Source: Apostichopus japonicus
Taxonomy: Eukaryota; Echinodermata; Holothuroidea; Aspidochirotida; Stichopodidae
Assembly: GCF_037975245.1 (NCBI RefSeq)
Contig: NC_092561.1
Span: 12,957,001-13,021,000 of the forward strand
DNA length: 64,000 bases
Direction: 5' to 3'
Below the pieces are notes generated by a model. That model was not told where the DNA came from, searched no databases, and worked only from the letters and a program-made list of their open reading frames with translations. The position numbers and the translations under genes are program-made. The first letter of the stretch is position 1; each line of letters starts with the position of its first letter. Shown here one piece after another: positions 45,542 to 57,534 of this stretch.

Positions 45542-46218
45542 GTATGGTAGGCCGTACGGGATTAATGTCTGTACGAATTAAAATTATTACCGGTATTAAT
45601 TCTATTTAATACCGGCATTAAACATGGGGGAAACATTTTCCAAGACTAAAAAAATAGTGCGGTGAATGTAAGTTGTACGTTTGCGCGGCGATCAGATCAG
45701 ATGAACAAGTAAGAATCCTGCTGATGTGATTGGTCCATTTAATGCCGGCATTAATTCTATTTAATGCCCGTATTAATTCTATTTAATGCCGGTATTAATT
45801 CCATTTAATGCCGGTATTAACTCTATTTAATGCCCGAATTAATTCTACTCAATACCGGTATATAACAAGCTCAAAATTCGCTAATTTGACTGGCCTATTT
45901 AATGCCGGTATTAATACTAATAAATACCGGTATATACACCATTTAATGTCGGCATATATTCATTTTTCATGTTTTTGATGCCGGCGTATAATTTATGTAT
46001 TGCGGACACATAATGTATTTGTGAAGGACATAAATGCTTTTTATGTCCGCATATATTAGAATTAATACCGTTCTTTAATTTGTTTAATACTGGCATATGA
46101 AGCTGCATGGTGATTGGCTGAGAATTAATGCCGGTATTAAATAGAATTAATACCTGTAATAATTTGAATTCGTACGGACATTAAAATCAGCAATTATTTT
46201 CCGTATGGCCTATACCAT
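45542..46218. mobile_element. Long-TIR MITE with many ACCGGT palindromes, copy 1
   Basis: The 677-bp element has imperfect TIRs of about 90 bp: the left starts GTATGGTAGGCCGTACGGG, and the complement of the right end reads ATGGTATAGGCCATACGG. Both arms then share GTACGAATT and TTACCGGTATTAATTC-like blocks. CACGC flanks both ends (45537-45541 and 46219-46223), a possible 5-bp duplication. TACCGGTA or TGCCGGTA palindromes recur a dozen or so times, including a tandem of a 22-bp ATTAATTCTATTTAATGCCG-type unit at about 45735-45860. No coding capacity. Confidence 0.8.
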
Positions 46219-46224
46219 CACGCA

Positions 46225-47700
46225 CACTGCCGAACTATCCTCGTAACGACGATCGAGTTGGGTCTGGTAATGATCAGTTCTGCGAGTTTCGCAGCTAAGG
46301 CAAGTCAGTATTCTGCGTGGTATACCATAACAAGACCGGGATATATATTTCTATGGTCGACACCAGTCAAGTCGTACGTCATAAAACTGTCAATTTACCC
46401 CCCCCCCCCCCCATTTCTTCATATCAATAGACATACACCTGTTTGAGGGGGCGAGCGTACATCCTGTTCCTCACAAATGATGATGTCAGATCTAATAAAT
46501 GAAGTTTGCTGGGAAACCATCGAGCGAATCGAACGCTCTCGCTAGAATATATATACTTCACTGCCAGATACGAACAAAAAACAAAAGCCATTTAAGTTTA
46601 TTCGTTAATAAGAAGTTGAATATTAATCTGGTCATTTTTACAAAACTACGAGTAATGTTTGAGTATATTCTGGCTAACAGCACTTGAATTAATCTAATCC
46701 CGTACCAAACTAATTGAGGCTACGTACATCGAGCGGTAGCGGAAACAATGTACTTTTAATTGGAAAAATGATGAGAGGTACTTGAATAGGTTAATTTAAT
46801 TAATATATGCGTCTTATTTAATTTCAAATCTGTAATTAATGACAAACTTATACAAGTAGCACTTGAAAGGAAACAAATATTACTGAATGGAATGGACCTG
46901 ATATATCAATGTCATAGTGAAGTTTGGTGCGGATCTCGCCGCTGAGCGGGGGAGGGGGTGGTGGGGTGGTGGGGGAGGATGTTCATACCCCTTTTCATCT
47001 TCTAATAAAAATTCAAAATTAGTTACTTACACAACGTGCATCTAGACATATCATGATATACGTAGTATATAGTCAAAATATGACTCTATGAACCATTTCA
47101 CGTCTAGGTCTTCTGTTGAAGGATACTCCCACCCCCTACCCCCCCCCCCCCACATGGGCAACTGCTTCCACGATCCCAGGACACACCCCTCCTTTATAAC
47201 ATTATGGATCGGCCCCCGTTAAATGGTTATAAGCTGAATCGAACTGCTAACAGAGAAAACATTTATTCAGTTATTTGATGGGAGGTGTTATACCCCATTG
47301 GTTTGATGCAACAGTTCTAAAATTATCGGTTTCATTGTTCTTGTCACGTGTCATTATAAAATCGTGATTCTGTTTCAACAAGGTTTCAAAACTAACATGA
47401 ATTCCAAAACACCATGCTAGAAAAGTTAGATAACAGTCAAATGCTTACAACTTAACAACCGTCTCAACGTTTGCATTGAAATAATCAACTATTTAATGTT
47501 GAATTGCAGAATATGAGAATTTGAAAAGTTCTTCATTTCCTGAAAAGAAAAACTCTAAGCAATTATTAATATACTAAGATTTTAAGGCAATGATGGGTTC
47601 TTTTCATAGAGCTCATTCATAGGATCACAAATATAATATTAAAAGTTGTACTTTCAGTTTGAACAGTGTAACCGGTACTGCAAAGGAACGTACCAATATA
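46225..47700. other. No gene; G/C homopolymer tracts
   Basis: A 15-C run lies at about 46398-46412 and a C-rich block at 47130-47153. A G-rich tract at 46948-46978 (runs GGGGG, GGGG separated by T, TGGT or A) has quadruplex potential. Frames at 46258-46446 and 46499-46687 have no family signature. Confidence 0.4.
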
Positions 47701-47701
47701 A

Positions 47702-47725
47702 ACATATATATATATATATATATAG
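47702..47725. repeat. Short (TA)n microsatellite
   Basis: About twelve TA dinucleotides. Confidence 0.9.
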
Positions 47726-47729
47726 AGTG

Positions 47730-49085
47730 GGAAAGCGGGTATACGTGGCACTATGTGTCCAGTCACATGAGAGAATTTGTATCGACTAAGATAATCAGCA
47801 TGGTTCTTAAATTAAGTTTAAGGGGAGGATTCTAGCAGGAATTTCATACTTTAATTGTAATTCAATGATCGGTTCTCACGTCACAACTTTAAATGTACAT
47901 TTATGATCACTTGTTCGCTTGAGAAACAATTTCAGACGTTCACCTACTTACATTTTTTACTTGGAGAAACCATTCACATGCACCGCTAAGTGAATTTACT
48001 CCTATTTTTGAATTTCAAAGACGAGGGTGCCGCGAATTTGGACTTGAGTCACCAATAACTCTGGAATAAAGCATATATACATAACATCTTTCCATATAAT
48101 TCAGTTGTTACGATTATGTTGAATTGCCTGCTGAATATAATGCTTCCAGCGAACAACACACACATTTGCCCTGGAAGGAGGCTTCCAAAGATATGATAAA
48201 AATAGTATAATTATCTGGTATATTCACAACTATACTGGAGGTCAGATAAAGTTAGTACCAAGGCTAAGAACTTTAATAAAGGAACTGCCCTACATACATT
48301 TATTACCCGTTACAGCAAAAAAAGACCCCCCCAAAAAAAAAAAAATCAAATTAACTAAATAAAAGCGACTAAAACTACAAAGTTTTCCAAAAAGAGTTAA
48401 ATAGGTCACCCATAGCGGTATTTAATTCATAACATCGGGTAATATTTTAAAATAATTGACTGAGTCAAGATACTCCATGAGAGCGAATGAAACATTGTTT
48501 CTGATGAAATCAAACGCGAGATTTCCAACTGTTTAACCTCACGAGAGAACCGTATTTAGAGGAATATTTTGTGACCCATTACGGAGAAACAGTCATGAAA
48601 TCAAAAAAAGAGAACGTGACGTAATGCCATCTATTATTTAATTAGCTGATAACTACCAGCATTTTAACTTAATTTAATTCCTGATCGGTTATAATATATA
48701 TCAAAGACATGAAGCGGCGAGCAGCGAATCAGTTCGAGTAAACAACCTGAAATAACCTTCCACCTGAAGTGAGTTTTTAAGAAGATATCAACACAGATGA
48801 TTACTGTGGTTACAATTTTTCACTACCATTAAAAAACCTTTAGGCAAAAATACTGAAAGATTGTTGGGTTTGAAACATCAATGTCACGCCTGGCTTGTTT
48901 TATAAGCTTCTTTTAGTTAGTTTGATGTTTGAGATTCCGTTTCGGTACTAAAGCCCCATAAAAACGAAATTCATTTGCTTGATTAACTAGTTTCATTTCA
49001 AATAACGAACTAAAAAGAAATTGCGTTTTACATATTACAAGAAAACTTTGTGATGGATGATAAGTTGAGACATGAATGGACTAAT
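47730..49085. other. No gene recognised; weak promoter-like arrangement
   Basis: TTATAATATATA at about 48689, TCAGTT at 48729 (an animal initiator-type motif) and AAGTGAGTTT at 48767 (donor-like) could be a promoter with a non-coding first exon. Spacing is long and there is no other support. Confidence 0.3.
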
Positions 49086-49089
49086 TAGT

Positions 49090-49531
49090 TAGTAGTAAGT
49101 AGTAAGTTGAGTCTCGTCTATCCGACATGCTCAGTGATTAACCTCCGCCACGTATCACGATCTTGTGCAAGGTTTATTGCTTCCTCGAAATTGTTAATGT
49201 TAACGTCCTTAAATTGCGACTTTATTTTTCCAAGCAAGGTAGTCACGGGCCTTCCCACTGGTTTAGCAGTATGTCTCAATGCGTCACTTAAAGCAACCTT
49301 TGCTGGGGCGTCCTCCTGGAGTCTTGCTACATGACCGAAAAATCTCAATCTTCTATGTGCGACTATGGATGACCAAGGTGTTTGGTTGGTTTCATTGTAG
49401 AGCTCATCGTTTGATAACCAATTGTTATTTGTCCATCTAATGTTGAGAATATTACGAAGTAGTCTCCTTTGAAAAGTGTCAATTTTGCGATCAAGATCCT
49501 CCGTTGTGCCCCACAGTTCGCGTTTGTACAG
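49090..49531 (-). pseudogene. LINE 3' end: C-terminal part of a reverse transcriptase ORF
   Basis: A continuous minus-strand frame from about 49530 to the stop at 49118 reads through RKIDTFQRRLLRNILNIRW, then WLSNDELYNE and RRLRFFGHVARL. This arrangement (FQxxxLRxxLxIxW, then RRLRxxGHxxR about 30 residues later) is the conserved region downstream of the RT domain in non-LTR retrotransposon ORF2 proteins. It is 5'-truncated at a 23-base A/T homopolymer (49532-49554). After the stop there is only a short (ACTTACT)-type tail, typical of LINE 3' ends. Only about 135 codons remain, with no RT catalytic motif. It belongs to a different family from the LINE at 51502. Confidence 0.85.
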
Positions 49532-49559
49532 AAAAAAAAAAAAAAAAAAAAAAACTCTT

Positions 49560-51465
49560 TAATATAAAGCCTCGAAAATCCTAAGCTTAATGTTTCGGCT
49601 TATGTTTTTGCTATGTAATTGACTATGTCCAGGAAAATACTCTAGTTTGATCACTTAAAATCGTTTTTACAGGTTTTAAAGAAAATTTGCCGACCTAACG
49701 AAAATGAAGAAATGATGTCAGAAGTCTATATCAATCTTGTGGTGTCTGACGTCACATATGTCATTTTAGCACACGCCTCCATCCTCGGATATGAAGCTTC
49801 ATATGAAATTAATTGCGTAAAGTATCTATGCGGCCGTTGTGTCTCCACACTAAATGCATCAGAATATGTAACAGATTGAATGGAATGTATTGTATTGTGT
49901 AGAATATGGAAAGGCGGTTGACGTGGATATTCGGCGAACTACGTTCTATAATGCATCCAGCTTGTGACGTCATCAAAGTAATTTTCCGGTATTGTTCTCA
50001 TTCTAGCTTGAAATGTCTATTTTGTGTGACGCAAATGTATTTTCACCAGATAGAACGTATGACGAGAGTTAAAATGAACTTTAGACATTTTCTTTTTGAA
50101 GCAAAACATATCTTATTCGATTGAGCTAAAAAGTTACAACGATTATTGCAAAAGGATAATAATTATGTACCCCTCTAAACTATAGCCTTAATTCTAATAT
50201 AAAAAGTTGAAAGAATGGAAACACCATTTTTATAACTTTTCTGGGATTTTACTTTTTATGCTGAGTTTAAATCGATAAAAGTGAATGTATTTAAAGCCGT
50301 ACAATGATTTACGTCGTTAACGGTATAATGAAATCAAACATAAAAATCCCTGATATAGTCGCAACGGTTGATTAAGACTCTTTGCTTTACCAGGAAACAA
50401 TTGACACTTCCCAATAGTTCCCTTCTTAGTACAACGTCGATCATTAAATTCAGAGATAGTAACAGAAGCACGAATAAAATCAATGCGCCATACTAGGGTT
50501 CCTGGCTTCTTCTCCGAAATCCTTTTCAGTCATTCCCTCCCAAACGTCAATTAAATCTTTTAATCAGTGAGACTGTACCACAAATTTGTAGATTTTGATT
50601 TATAGTACATTCCAAGTTTTTTTTCCTGCAGAAGTTTGGCTAGCACTTGCATAAACAAAATATATTGAAAGTCTCTGAAGAATTTTTCAAGAAGGAATTA
50701 TCTTGGTTTGAAATGTGTGAAGACATATCCTATAAAGGACTCAGATAACAAAGAGAGGAAAATAGAGATCGTTTACACAGACTGATATTAGAAGAGGCAT
50801 GAGGTCCAAGCACGGACGAGAAGATTGTCTTTATATAAAGATACAATGGATTAAAAAGTAATCAATGTTTCCGATGAAAACAAAAGTCGTAAAATGAGTG
50901 ACATTCATGACAAAGTAATCAAATTAACTCATGGAAACGGATGTGGATTAGATTAGAGAGGGAGGATAATTGTATTTTAATGAAAATATGTAAGAAAATT
51001 ATTTATGCATAAAAACATAAATAAATAAAGTTCTGAATGAAAACGGTAAAGTCATTTGTATTGACGAATTGCTTTGTTAATCGACGATTTTCTTACTTGT
51101 AAATCAAAAGTTTGTCAATTTTAACAGTACAGTATATGACCCGCTATGTATTCCACTACAACGGTCTATGCATTTTTTCTTCTCACTAAGTTGTCCTAAA
51201 TAATCACAAAATTACAATGATGTACCTTTTTTGGTCAAATTTTGCCTCATTCTTGTTCAAAACGTAACTAAAGCGCATGCGCGATAATATTTGGCTTTCC
51301 GATTCATCACTGTGCAATATACAAACGCTATATGCTGCTGAGCTACTTATTTTACGCAATCACTCTGCCTAGCACCATTACGCAACGCCTGTCGCAGACT
51401 TCAGGTAAAATCACCAATTGCCTCGCTGGCAGGTGAAACCATGTCTGCACTGAATCCAGCAGGAA
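49560..51465. other. No gene recognised; two CRE octamers
   Basis: TGACGTCA at 49747 and 49965. The 72-codon plus frame at 49906-50124 has no domain. AT-rich. Confidence 0.45.
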
Positions 51466-51469
51466 AAAT

Positions 51470-51501
51470 CGTTGACTGTACATTAGTATTCAATATTACG
51501 T
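51470..51501. repeat. Left remnant of a 29-31-bp tandem array
   Basis: GTACATTAGTATTCAATATT followed by ACG matches the array at 52265-52407. The array was split by the LINE insertion and by a later or earlier MITE. Confidence 0.7.
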
Positions 51502-51900
51502 CTCTCTCTCTCTCTCTAGTCGACAGAAGTCGGAATCATGATGAGATTTGCCCATTTATTTCTGTCCCTCATCAAGTTAGGAAGATCAGTTTGAAGCACC
51601 CCGATGTCCCTAGCAACTACATCTATATAGCTGAGCTTATGTTTTCCCCTATTTCTCCTTCCATGTTTTGGTGTCCACATGATAAGTTGAGAGACTGGTT
51701 CCTTGGTGTTCCTGTATGAATGCCCTGCTAGTTTGAGACGGCGTTGTTGTATCTTACAGGATAGTTTTGGTTCATTGCCATACAGTTCAGTATTTGTCAT
51801 ATGTTGACTCCAATGTACATTTAAACATTTCCGTAAAAGCCTTGTATAGCACCCATCTAGTTTTGCTTCCAATTCCTTCGTAACTGTCCATGTATATAAA
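51502..51900 (-). pseudogene. 5'-truncated LINE (RTE-like), with target duplication
   Basis: The minus-strand frame from about 51896 to the stop at 51516 reads WTVTKELEAKLDGCYTRLLR, then QRRLKLAGHSYR and WTPKHGRRNRGK. This is the C-terminal region following the RT domain in RTE-like non-LTR elements. The stop codon is followed at once by a (GA)n tail, and very short 3' ends with microsatellite tails are usual for RTE LINEs. AATATTACGT flanks both sides (51492-51501 and 51901-51910), a 10-bp target duplication. Only the last 127 or so codons are present; no catalytic domain. The frame is intact, so the insertion is not very old. Confidence 0.87.
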
Positions 51901-51933
51901 AATATTACGTAATGTGTACATTAGTATACAAAT

Positions 51934-51979
51934 AATTTGTTCCATTCAACGAGGCTGCGCCTCGTTGATGGAACAAATT
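51934..51979. repeat. Near-perfect 46-bp palindrome
   Basis: Arms AATTTGTTCCATTCAACGAG (continuing GC) and the complement with one base missing; the loop is about three bases. It carries ACGAGGCTGCGCCTCGTTG at its centre. Flanking ACAAATAAT (51929) and ATTATTTGT (52033) extend the symmetry, so it may be the core of a small foldback element. Confidence 0.8.
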
Positions 51980-52041
51980 ACATCTTTCAACGAATGAAAT
52001 ATTTGCACTATTGCACGAATGGAAACCATTCATTATTTGTT

Positions 52042-52267
52042 TTATACAACACCTTCAAATTTGGATATAATTGGATGTAAAATTTACTCATGCAACAGAT
52101 TGTTTTGAACAGACAGGTTTCTCTGCTCTCTTACCATTGAAAAAAGTGCTATCAAAAAAAGTATAACACATGGTTCTATTTCATAGAGTGCAATAGAGCG
52201 GATTTTGCATGCAATCGACGAGCAATTGACCAATCAAATGGCCGGAATATAATTAGGTGTTGTATAA
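52042..52267. mobile_element. Small MITE with 13-bp perfect TIRs
   Basis: TTATACAACACCT (52042-52054) and its exact complement AGGTGTTGTATAA (52255-52267) bound a 226-bp AT-rich segment. No clear target duplication. With the palindrome at 51934 it may form one composite insertion within the tandem array. Superfamily not determined. Confidence 0.65.
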
Positions 52268-52407
52268 TATTCAATATTACGTAATGTGTACATTAGTATT
52301 CAATATTACGTAATGTGTACATGAGTATTCAATATTACGTAATGACTGTACATGAGTATTCAATATTACGTAATGACTGTACATGAGTATTCAATATTAC
52401 GTAATGA
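52265..52407. repeat. Short tandem array, 29-31-bp unit, five copies
   Basis: CAATATTACGTAATG recurs at 52272, 52301, 52330, 52361 and 52392, with GTACATNAGTATT between. Spacings are 29, 29, 31 and 31 bp. Matching remnants at 51470-51501 and 51901-51930 show that insertions split a once continuous array. Confidence 0.85.
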
Positions 52408-52409
52408 GG

Positions 52410-54660
52410 TCAAGTCATTTCCCGCGCATGCGTCTGACAAGACCTTTACACATTATTCACTCCTCGCCAAACGGAACAAAATTCTCTGTCCATTTGGATA
52501 TTGTTTATCATTGGCGCCTGTATGAGATGATGAAGGTTAACATCGAATGTGTAATGTTTTATGAATATCACATAGAAAGTCATGAATTATAACTCTTGCA
52601 CTCCTTCATTATAGAGTCATACGGGAAAGATGACGAGCTGAATGTTAAAAACAATGAAATCTGAATCATTAATTAAATTTGAATGCTCTTGTAACCTGAT
52701 CGTAGCAGCAATGTTAGAATACAGCATCTCCTCATACCAATGCCGTATCTCTTCCTTTATTAAAGTCGCTGCATGAGTCGTCTGTTTTCCAATCTTCAAT
52801 TCTCTTTTTCTTTAATAGTTGAATTGAAACCCACTTGTCCTACTTCCCCGTTACAGGGCGCACACTTAAAAGGAAATTCAGACACTTAATGTAATCAAGA
52901 AATTCGTAAAAATAGACAAATTGAGTTTGACAATGTATCAAAAATTGCTCTTCGACGTATAAATACTTGTTTTTATATATTGTCAATATTCTAAACTTTA
53001 TCAATGAGTCCATATTGGACACTCTGACAATCTTACGCCAAACATTTGACCTGTTATCTTCAAGGAAATTTACATGTGATTTTTTTCGATTACAAACTTT
53101 ATTTAATTTTAAGACAAACCGCAAACAATCCACGTTACAACTATTGTTCGCGGTTTTTTCTATTTGCGCGGAGGAGGGAAAAAAATAACAAGGACGGAAT
53201 GAATTAAAAGAATAAAAAAGAGTGAAACGCTAATGGAATTTAGAAATAACTAGGGCAAAATTTAGTAGAGCAAATCGTAAAATAATTATTTCTGTTTAAG
53301 AAAACATTTGAGTAGTCTCCAATGTTCAGTCCTTTCTTAATATAAATGTAAAAGTTATTTATAACGTAGATTTATACTCAGTATTTAAGGTTTTTGTAAG
53401 AGGGAGAGATGGAGAGAGATAGATATAGAGAGATGAGGCAACTTCAAGTGACGTAGTTACGCCCCTGTGAAATTTTAAACAATTGTTAAAAGGAATAGAG
53501 GAAGTGGGAGAGAGGTGTCATACAAACATGATGTGGAGTTGACATCTTGAAAGACCTTAACGCATCCTGTAATTTGATATAAACTCAAGAGTCGATCAAG
53601 GCCTGTAATTACAGACTTTGTGAAATCTCGTTTTGCTGTTCTTGTATAGTCCCATAGGCCAAAGATATAGACAGATTGCTTCTGCACGTATCCCCAAACT
53701 GGTGGCGCAACCTCGAGAAGCAGCAAGTTTGTAAAAGATTGGCAATTCATAAAACAAACGTGATTAGTTTTACGAGATGTTCGCAATATAAAGATGTTAC
53801 CACGAACTGGGGGCTGGGGAGGAGAGGGGAGCAGGGGGTGAGAAGGTTTAACCAACCGAACGAAATTAAACGTATCTTGTCGAAAGTATATGGCGTCTGA
53901 CAAAAGTGCCAATGTGCGACCCTGCGTCCTTTAAACATTTTGTCTCATGAAGACTGACAATGAACAAGAAAGCATCTCACGATACTAAGACTGCTTCAAG
54001 GTTAAGTCAAACCTTATACAGATAGTCTTCGATAACACTTTTATCTCCAGTTTCAAGACTTTTTTCTTACTATACGTTGCTGTATTCTACCTCTAGCGTC
54101 TTTTCAACAGTTGGTTACTTAATTTAAACGACATTTATCTCGAAAGGAAAGCTAGTATACGGAATATTATATTAAACAGTTGAGCAGCGTTTATACTCAG
54201 ACATTCTACTGCTTTTATGGGGAGTAAAGAACAAAGTAATAATAATAATGATAAACAAAAGTACTCAATTTGACTTCCCTAGCTAATGTCCTATATTTCT
54301 ATTATAATAGTGTTCAATCACTAAACTTTCTTTCCTTAAGCTACTACCTACAGTGCATTAACTTGATATACGTCGACTGCTATAAAAGTCCAAGGTATTT
54401 TTTATAGTGATAAAATTTCCAGTTACTTCGGAAAAGTGCATCTATTTTTATCCGATTGTCAATAAGTCATTGACAAGGTGATGTATTGATATAGCCTTAA
54501 GGAGAACATGACAATGTCAGATAAAACACCATGTATTGAACAAAGTTTAGCATACAGTACATAGTGCTATGGAACACCTTAATTTATAAAATATATGCCA
54601 CGACTATTGGTAATAAGCAATGCAAAACTAAGTTAACTCTGATATGCCATGCGACGAACA
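52410..54660. other. No confirmed gene; simple repeats and one lone TIR-like end
   Basis: The longest frame is a 145-codon minus-strand frame at 53475-53912. It has no recognised domain and crosses a G-rich block at 53808-53848, so I do not call it a gene. A GA-rich stretch lies at 53399-53440. GTAGTTACGCCCCTG at 53454-53468 looks like the right end of a hAT-type element, but no partner end was found. The minus frame at 52840-53133 is AT-driven. Confidence 0.35.
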
Positions 54661-54667
54661 ACTAAGC

Positions 54668-55057
54668 AGTATAGTTGAATGGTAGTGTAGGGACCAAGGG
54701 AGATGGCCGGGAGATAGCACGTTAGTAGGTGATAGTATAGTTGAATGGTAGTGTAGGGAACAAGGGAGGTGTCCAGGGAGATAACACGTTAGTAGGTGAT
54801 AGTATAGTTGAATGGTAGTGTAGGGAACACGGGAGGTGTCCATGGAGATAGCACGTTAGTAGGTGATAGTATAGTTGAATGGTAGTGTAGGGAACAAGGG
54901 AGATGTTTAGGGAGATAGCACGTTAGTAGGTGATAGTGCAGTTGAATGGTAGTGTAGGGAACAAGGGAGATGTTTGGGGAGATAGCACGTTAGTAGGTGA
55001 TAGTATAGTTGAATGGTAGTGTAGGGAACAAGGGAGATGATCGGGAGATCGCACGTT
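54668..55057. repeat. Minisatellite, 67-bp unit, six copies
   Basis: Units begin AGTATAGTTGAATGGTAGTG at 54668, 54734, 54801, 54868, 54935 and 55002 (spacings 66, then 67). Each contains TAGGGAACAAGGGAG and GATAGCACGTTAGTAGGTGA. A minus-strand frame across the array (54628-54843) is a by-product; 67 is not divisible by three, so it soon breaks. Confidence 0.93.
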
Positions 55058-55059
55058 CG

Positions 55060-57120
55060 TATGTATTACTGTGTCACATGTTGTATTGGTACAGATCACA
55101 TCATGGATGGTTGCAAATGCAGGTCATCGCTTCACACTTCGCTATATCAAAACCAGTCTTAACCCAGCATACACGCACCAATAGATAAACGCAGTATAAC
55201 GTCCACAACATAAACCAAATGACATTTGATGATATTTATATACAGATACATGAACACTTTAAAAAAGTTGGGCAAATAATTTACTCAACCCTAGGCACGT
55301 TAGTATCCAACCAAGGCTGGATAAAGTTTTGCAAAACAACGGTAAAATCACTTTTTGGCAATTACATTGGTAAAACTATCGTAAGTTACTTGTTTTGGGG
55401 AAAACCCCAACTTTTTTATATTGTTATTAAAATGGTCACCCCATGTAAATACTACCAAGTATACGTTTAATAATATGCAAATCATTTCACAGATGTTTTT
55501 GTTCATGTATGGTTAATTGTAAACTTTACCTCAGTAATCCACTTAATGCGCACATACACACAACATACCATGCTACAGTAACATCACAACAACAAACCTC
55601 CTGCACATTTGTCCGCACCACTCGAAAACAAACAAAAACAAATAACAATCGCTCACCCCTCTTCCAAGACGGTACATAGAACAACCTAATTTGCATGTAG
55701 GAATCTGGCAAATACTGTTATATTCATTAGCAGATAAATGCGACGTTTTCTTATGAGAACAAATTCTTCGCGGTGTTTATATTCGTTACTCATTACTCAT
55801 GAAATCAGGGTTTATTACCTTCTAACTAAAACGCAAAAGGAAATTGAAACAAAAAGATTCAATATGCATTCTTGCTTTCAATATAGCAACACCAGACTTA
55901 TAGCTTATTAACATGGACAGTTTTCTTACATGGTTTAATCCCAAATTGACTTATGCAATATCCATTGGCGAAAAGTATATAGTTTAATAAACGTACTCTT
56001 ATAAATAGAATTTACTTTTAATGAACCTAAGTGAATTATATATACAATAAAAAGTTTAAATTAGGTTTGAATGGCGATCATATTTTGATGTCACGCAGTG
56101 TCTGAGGTGATATTGAGATGGATTTCAAAATAGAAAAAATTAATTTGTTGACCATATTAGTCAACCTGAACGTTTTCAAACTCCAGAAGACTGGGCTTTC
56201 TTTCAAGAAATTTGCATTTGTCGTTTGTTGTTCCACTTAACTTAACACCTCCAAAAATGGTTCAATATTCCTAACTTATTTGCAGTATTAAAATGGTATT
56301 GAAACATAAATATAGATTTTGAAAGTAAAATAGGGCTTTAGTGTAAAAAAAAAAGGTGTAGATATAGTACCAGTTAAAAGGGAGACACATTTATGACGTC
56401 ATCCACTTGTATAAAACCTTTAATAATGCATTACATACATTGCTAGTGATGTCAGCCCATTAAGGTAGTGGTTAATCCAAAGAACATTCATTGATTTCTA
56501 TAACTAATCGAAATTTTTGGTATTACAAAATGTTTTTTATCCAGAAATACTTTATTCCTCTAATTTCCTATAATTTCGGATGCCATTTTAAGCCATTTGA
56601 TTAATAAATAGCTATATACTTAATGGTCATTTAGCAAGATTATCGATAGTTTAAAATATATAATTACTTAATTTGCCCAGCAAATATGTCTTTAAGCGCG
56701 GAACATTAACTCATCTAAAAATACACAAGTTGCGTATAATTGCAACCCTTACTGTACAATTTAAATATCAGGTCAAAACTGTCCAACCAACTTGAAACAG
56801 TTGAATATTAGTCATAGTCTCATCCATTAATTAACATTAAGATAGTTGAAATTAATCAACAATTAATTAATTAATAATTATCCAACAATTAACATTAAGA
56901 TAGCTGAAACGATTTATCAGACGTGACTATTTGTCTCTGATCTGACTTTTATTTTACCATTTCTAAATCTCATGACATTTTCATTCTTCTAAAGGTTGGA
57001 AACGATTTTGTTATGATTGACATTTCCCCCCGAAAAGGAACGCATGACGTCATCATAACCAACATTCGTATGGTCAGATTAAGTTATCTCACGATAACAA
57101 ACTCTATATGATATACATTA
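55060..57120. other. No gene recognised; two CRE octamers and a small direct repeat
   Basis: TGACGTCA at 56394 and 57045. ATTAACATTAAGATAG occurs twice (about 56832 and 56888) around a TTAATTAATTAAT stretch. The frame at 55219-55470 has no domain. Confidence 0.45.
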
Positions 57121-57122
57121 GG

Positions 57123-57532
57123 TGTATGGTAGGCCATACGGGAAATATTAATTCTACTTAATACCGGTATATAACAAGCTCACAATTCGCTAATTCGAAT
57201 GGCCTATTTAATGCCGGTATTAATACTATTAAATACCGGTATATACACCATTTAATGTCGGCATATATTCATTTTTCATGTTTTTGTTATCGGCATATAA
57301 TTTATTTATTGCGGACACATAATGTATTTATGAAGGATATAAATGCTTTTTATGTCCTCATATATTAGAATTAATACCGTTCTTTAATTTGTTTAATACT
57401 GGCATATGAAGCTGCATGGTGATTGGCTGAGAATTAATGCCGGTATTAAATCGAATTAATACCGGTAATAATTTGAATTCGTACGGACATTAAATCAGCA
57501 ATTATTTCCCGTATATATGGCCTACCATACAC
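57123..57532. mobile_element. Long-TIR MITE with ACCGGT palindromes, copy 2
   Basis: Ends GTGTATGGTAGGCCATACGG and, from the right, GTGTATGGTAGGCCATATAT. From 57150 it is nearly identical to 45838-46205 of copy 1, including TATATACACCATTTAATGTC and GGCATATGAAGCTGCATGGT. It lacks the inner left arm and tandem unit of copy 1, so it is a deletion derivative or copy 1 is expanded. Short TIR subregions are themselves palindromic (GTATGG, then CCATAC). Confidence 0.82.
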
Positions 57533-57534
57533 GG

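Noticed and set aside
53454-53468. Single hAT-like right end (TACGCCCCTG)
   Set aside because: No left partner or target duplication; one end alone is not enough to call an element.
53475-53912. 145-codon minus-strand frame
   Set aside because: Longest non-repeat frame, but no recognisable domain and no splice or promoter context. It crosses a G-rich block and competing frames exist on the other strand.
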